Source: CAZNER01 sp964572065 (GTDB taxonomy: Bacteria; Patescibacteriota; Dojkabacteria; JAHIVN01). Taken from it: a stretch of DNA of 14,434 nt. This document shows positions 12,786-14,434 of this stretch, one piece after another. Each line of letters starts with the position of its first letter. Positions within the stretch are counted from its first letter, which is position 1. Both the position numbers and the translations under genes were made by a program. Location: positions 1 to 14,434 of the forward strand of contig CAZNER010000049.1 of NCBI GenBank assembly GCA_964572065.1. The letters run 5' to 3'. The notes beneath the pieces are model-generated. The model saw nothing but the letters and a program-made list of their open reading frames with translations, did not search any database and was not told the DNA's origin.

Positions 12786-13112
12786 TTAATTCAGTACCTC
12801 TGGACATAATTTATTAAAAATAATTTCATAGACTAATTTCACAGGGAGCTTTTCCTTCTGGATCTCAAAATAATGATCGGAAATTACTTCCTGGAGAGTT
12901 TTTTCAATGATTTTTTGCAGACCAAAATATTTATTGCCGGGATATGAAGTGGGTTTTTTTAGGAATTCGGTGATTACGCCATAGTGAATATCATATCTTC
13001 TAAGATATTTAGCAATCTTCTCTAAAGTCTCCCCTTGAATTGTATTCAGGAGCCAAAGATAATCATCGATGATATTCTTTCTGAAATTAGTCTGCTTTTG
13101 GACTAGGACCAT
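12786..13112 (-). CDS. Helical unknown protein (108 aa)
   Basis: The sequence is all-alpha in character, with DDYLWLLNTIQGETLEKIAK and YLRRYDIHYGVITEFLKKP. The segment around GETLEKIAKYLRRYDIHYGV could be a helix-turn-helix, since a short first helix and turn are followed by an amphipathic helix, but the match is weak. The ATG overlaps the preceding TAA by one base. Confidence 0.58.
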   Translation of the reverse strand: MVLVQKQTNFRKNIIDDYLWLLNTIQGETLEKIAKYLRRYDIHYGVITEFLKKPTSYPGNKYFGLQKIIEKTLQEVISDHYFEIQKEKLPVKLVYEIIFNKLCPEVLN

Positions 13113-13384
13113 TATTGGACTAACGCCTCCTCTTTTTCTCTTGCGTGTTTATTCTCGTTCCAACGATATCTCAATCGATTAATAATGCCAGAGCAAGTTT
13201 CTTGTAGATTGAATATTAATTGTAATTTCGCTTCACATTCATAACAGAAAGTTGCGTTCCAACGCTCTCCATTGGGACCACGGTACCCGAATACATTGGA
13301 ATATAAACGTTTAACTCTGGTGAGTCTCCCACACTTGGAACATCTGATTGTTAATCTTGAACTTGAACTTAACTTATCTCCCAT
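13112..13384 (-). CDS. Zinc-ribbon protein (90 aa)
   Basis: Residues 14-51 hold RCSKCGRLTRVKRLYSN and FCYECEAKL (C15, C18, C47, C50), two knuckles with a 28-residue loop containing YRGPNGERW. The C-terminus is a basic and acidic helix. A GTG at 13393 is in frame but abuts the GGGGAG site. The ATG at 13384, with about 10 nt of spacing and a 1-nt gap from the previous stop, is preferred. Likely nucleic-acid-binding. Confidence 0.66.
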   Translation of the reverse strand: MGDKLSSSSRLTIRCSKCGRLTRVKRLYSNVFGYRGPNGERWNATFCYECEAKLQLIFNLQETCSGIINRLRYRWNENKHAREKEEALVQ

Positions 13385-13385
13385 T

Positions 13386-13622
13386 TTATTCACTCTCCCC
13401 TTCTTTTAATTTTAATAATTCAATATCGAGTTCTTGTATTATGTCTGGGAGTTGGTCCTCACTAATCTCTAAATTTGCTATGAATTGGGGTTGTTCAAAC
13501 GCCTTCTGGGGAACATCAATATTTACCTCAATTTGAAATTCCCCTGGCTTTACTACCCCTTGGGTTTTCGTGGCTTTTACAAATCCATATTTATTTATAA
13601 TCACATAGAAACTAGTGTTCAT
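13386..13622 (-). CDS. Small conserved unknown protein (78 aa)
   Basis: The N-terminus TSFYVIINKYGFVKATKTQG and the central FQIEVNIDVPQKAFEQPQF give a beta-rich first half, then an acidic helix (EDQLPDIIQELDIELLKLKE). This Y-x-V-x-x-x-x-x-G-x-x-K plus V-P layout recalls small phage proteins I have seen but cannot name. GGAGGAG upstream of the ATG lies inside the end of the overlapping zinc gene (11-nt overlap). Confidence 0.62.
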   Translation of the reverse strand: MNTSFYVIINKYGFVKATKTQGVVKPGEFQIEVNIDVPQKAFEQPQFIANLEISEDQLPDIIQELDIELLKLKEGESE

Positions 13623-13782
13623 GATTTAGCTCCTCCATAGTTAGTTTTTCAAACTTTTCTACTAATAATTGTTCGATTTCATCAGTATCATATTCCCAGC
13701 AGATAAAATGGTTAGGACATTCGGGACAATCTATATTCTCGTCCTCTGGGCATATAATCTTCATAGTTTTTAAATACGGCAT
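13612..13782 (-). CDS. 56-residue Cys-cluster mini-protein
   Basis: The ATG at 13782 has GGAGGG 8-9 nt upstream. C11, C19, C22 and C28 (in IICPEDENIDCPECPNHFIC) form a compact metal site. The rest is an acidic helix (DEIEQLLVEKFEKLTMEEL) containing the next gene's ribosome binding site, and the reading frame overlaps that gene by 11 nt. Confidence 0.62.
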   Translation of the reverse strand: MPYLKTMKIICPEDENIDCPECPNHFICWEYDTDEIEQLLVEKFEKLTMEELNHEH

Positions 13783-13794
13783 TGATTATCCCTC

Positions 13795-13950
13795 CTAAAA
13801 TAGTGTTGAGAATCCATATTTTACTGGATTTCTCGTATATTTATTCTTAAATTCTAAATAACAATTTTTTGAACAGAATAGCCCTAATTCATTTAAGAAC
13901 GATTTTGAATCGTCCTTTACAAGTTCTTTGCAATTTCTACATTTTAACAT
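13795..13950 (-). CDS. 51-residue zinc-finger mini-protein
   Basis: MLKCRNCKEL (C4, C7) and LFCSKNCYLEF (C26, C30) form a CxxC...CxxxC module like FCS/TRASH-type fingers. A basic, aromatic tail (KNKYTRNPVKYGF) follows. AGAGGT lies 9 nt before the ATG at 13950. The finger type resembles the one in the 72-residue gene at 7194. Confidence 0.62.
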   Translation of the reverse strand: MLKCRNCKELVKDDSKSFLNELGLFCSKNCYLEFKNKYTRNPVKYGFSTLF

Positions 13951-13971
13951 GATATTTTTACCTCTAATTAA

Positions 13972-14298
13972 TTAATATAAAATACAACCACAGGCCCCGC
14001 AACGATATTGAGACTTGTGGTTTTTATAGATGATATTCCCACACCTGCAGATCTTGTATGATATCTCCTCACGTTTCGAGTCGGGAACGTCTTCCACTTC
14101 AGCACCCAAAAGTCTTGGGCTAGGCTTACAACTCCTGAAATGCTTACTACCCTCTTTCTCGCATGAGGAAATATCTAAGGGTTCAGGGGTAGTATCAATG
14201 TTGAACTCTTCACATTCAAGAAGTGATTCAAGGCCCTCAAGATCTTGTTCCTTGAGATCTAATATATTCGAATCGTCAATTATAACCTCATCTTCCAT
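13972..14298 (-). CDS. Acidic protein with a C-terminal zinc ribbon (108 aa)
   Basis: The first 75 residues are acidic and probably disordered (DEVIIDDSNILDLKEQDLEG). The C-terminus KICRCGNIIY and YRCGACGCILY (C84, C86, C100, C103, C105) is a zinc ribbon resembling those of RNA polymerase subunit RpoP or TFIIS-like ribbons. The ATG at 14298 follows the preceding stop by 2 nt, with a G-run as the ribosome binding site. A transcription-related role is possible but unproven. Confidence 0.65.
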   Translation of the reverse strand: MEDEVIIDDSNILDLKEQDLEGLESLLECEEFNIDTTPEPLDISSCEKEGSKHFRSCKPSPRLLGAEVEDVPDSKREEISYKICRCGNIIYKNHKSQYRCGACGCILY

Positions 14299-14300
14299 GA

Positions 14301-14434
14301 TTAGGACCCCCCCACTTTTGGTGTGAGCCTAAGTTCACTACATTTTATTTTCCATAGCTTACAGTATTTGATCTTCCGCATATCATTCATTAAACGATGA
14401 CACCAAGACCCTTGTCTATGAGGGCAATCAATAC
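14301..14434 (-). CDS. Cys-rich protein, C-terminal 43 residues; 5' end outside the window
   Basis: An open frame enters from the right edge and stops with TAA at 14301, 2 nt before the next ATG. It reads DCPHRQGSWCHRLMNDMR, then YCKLWKIKC, with four cysteines and two His (C3, H5, C11, H12, C24, C31 of the visible part), so it is probably a metal-binding protein. The other two frames are closed here. Identity unknown. Confidence 0.5.
   Translation of the reverse strand, partial: IDCPHRQGSWCHRLMNDMRKIKYCKLWKIKCSELRLTPKVGGS

Noticed and set aside
14030..14326. Plus-strand frame of 98 codons
   Set aside because: Antisense to the acidic zinc-ribbon gene; low-complexity Ser/Leu product and no support.

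Overview
The window is AT-rich and very gene-dense. All 39 coding regions I can support lie on the minus strand, so transcription runs from high to low coordinates. Most genes are small (43-175 codons). They overlap by 1-22 nt or sit a few bases apart, and most have a clear GGAGG/GAGGT-type ribosome binding site. Nothing in it is housekeeping. The mix is ribbon-helix-helix (RHH) regulators of the NikR/CopG style common in archaea, winged-helix regulators, many tiny Cys-rich zinc-ribbon proteins, a ParB-methyltransferase fusion, a Dam-like methyltransferase, a NucS-like nuclease domain and a radical SAM enzyme. This suggests the accessory or early region of an archaeal virus, provirus or plasmid, possibly from an uncultivated lineage such as Asgard archaea or methanogens. 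No capsid, terminase, integrase or replicase gene is visible, so virus versus plasmid is open. The host assignment is inference.

Three intergenic gaps (9437-9587, 8177-8348 and 2887-2999) divide the strand into four likely transcription units. Unit 1 (right edge to 9588) starts with a run of small zinc-binding proteins (14434-13612). It continues with conserved small unknowns, a Cys/His-rich 97-residue protein, a 474-residue ParB/beta-class DNA methyltransferase fusion, an overlapping 238-residue protein of unknown chemistry, and a helical 175-residue protein. Unit 2 (9436-8349) holds five small genes, including a single-pass membrane protein that appears to start at ATT. Unit 3 (8176-3000) begins with a winged-helix regulator. 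It runs through a chain of zinc-ribbon genes joined by stop-start overlaps, and then three paralogous RHH regulators interleaved with unknowns and an HNH-like zinc protein. Unit 4 (2886-1) encodes a NucS-like nuclease domain protein, an RHH protein, a zinc-finger/winged-helix protein, a radical SAM enzyme of the spore-photoproduct-lyase-like type, and a D12-class (Dam-like) DNA methyltransferase cut by the left edge.

The most interesting part is unit 4. A nuclease domain, two DNA-binding proteins, a radical SAM enzyme and a divergent D12 methyltransferase are consecutive, the last four overlapping, behind a T-run terminator and a structured, tRNA-like leader. I propose it as a candidate DNA-modification or restriction-type cassette. 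Other points of note are the expansion of zinc-binding mini-proteins (16 of 39 genes), the RHH paralog set, and a shared two-motif layout in the two largest intergenic gaps. Functions beyond domain recognition are inference throughout.
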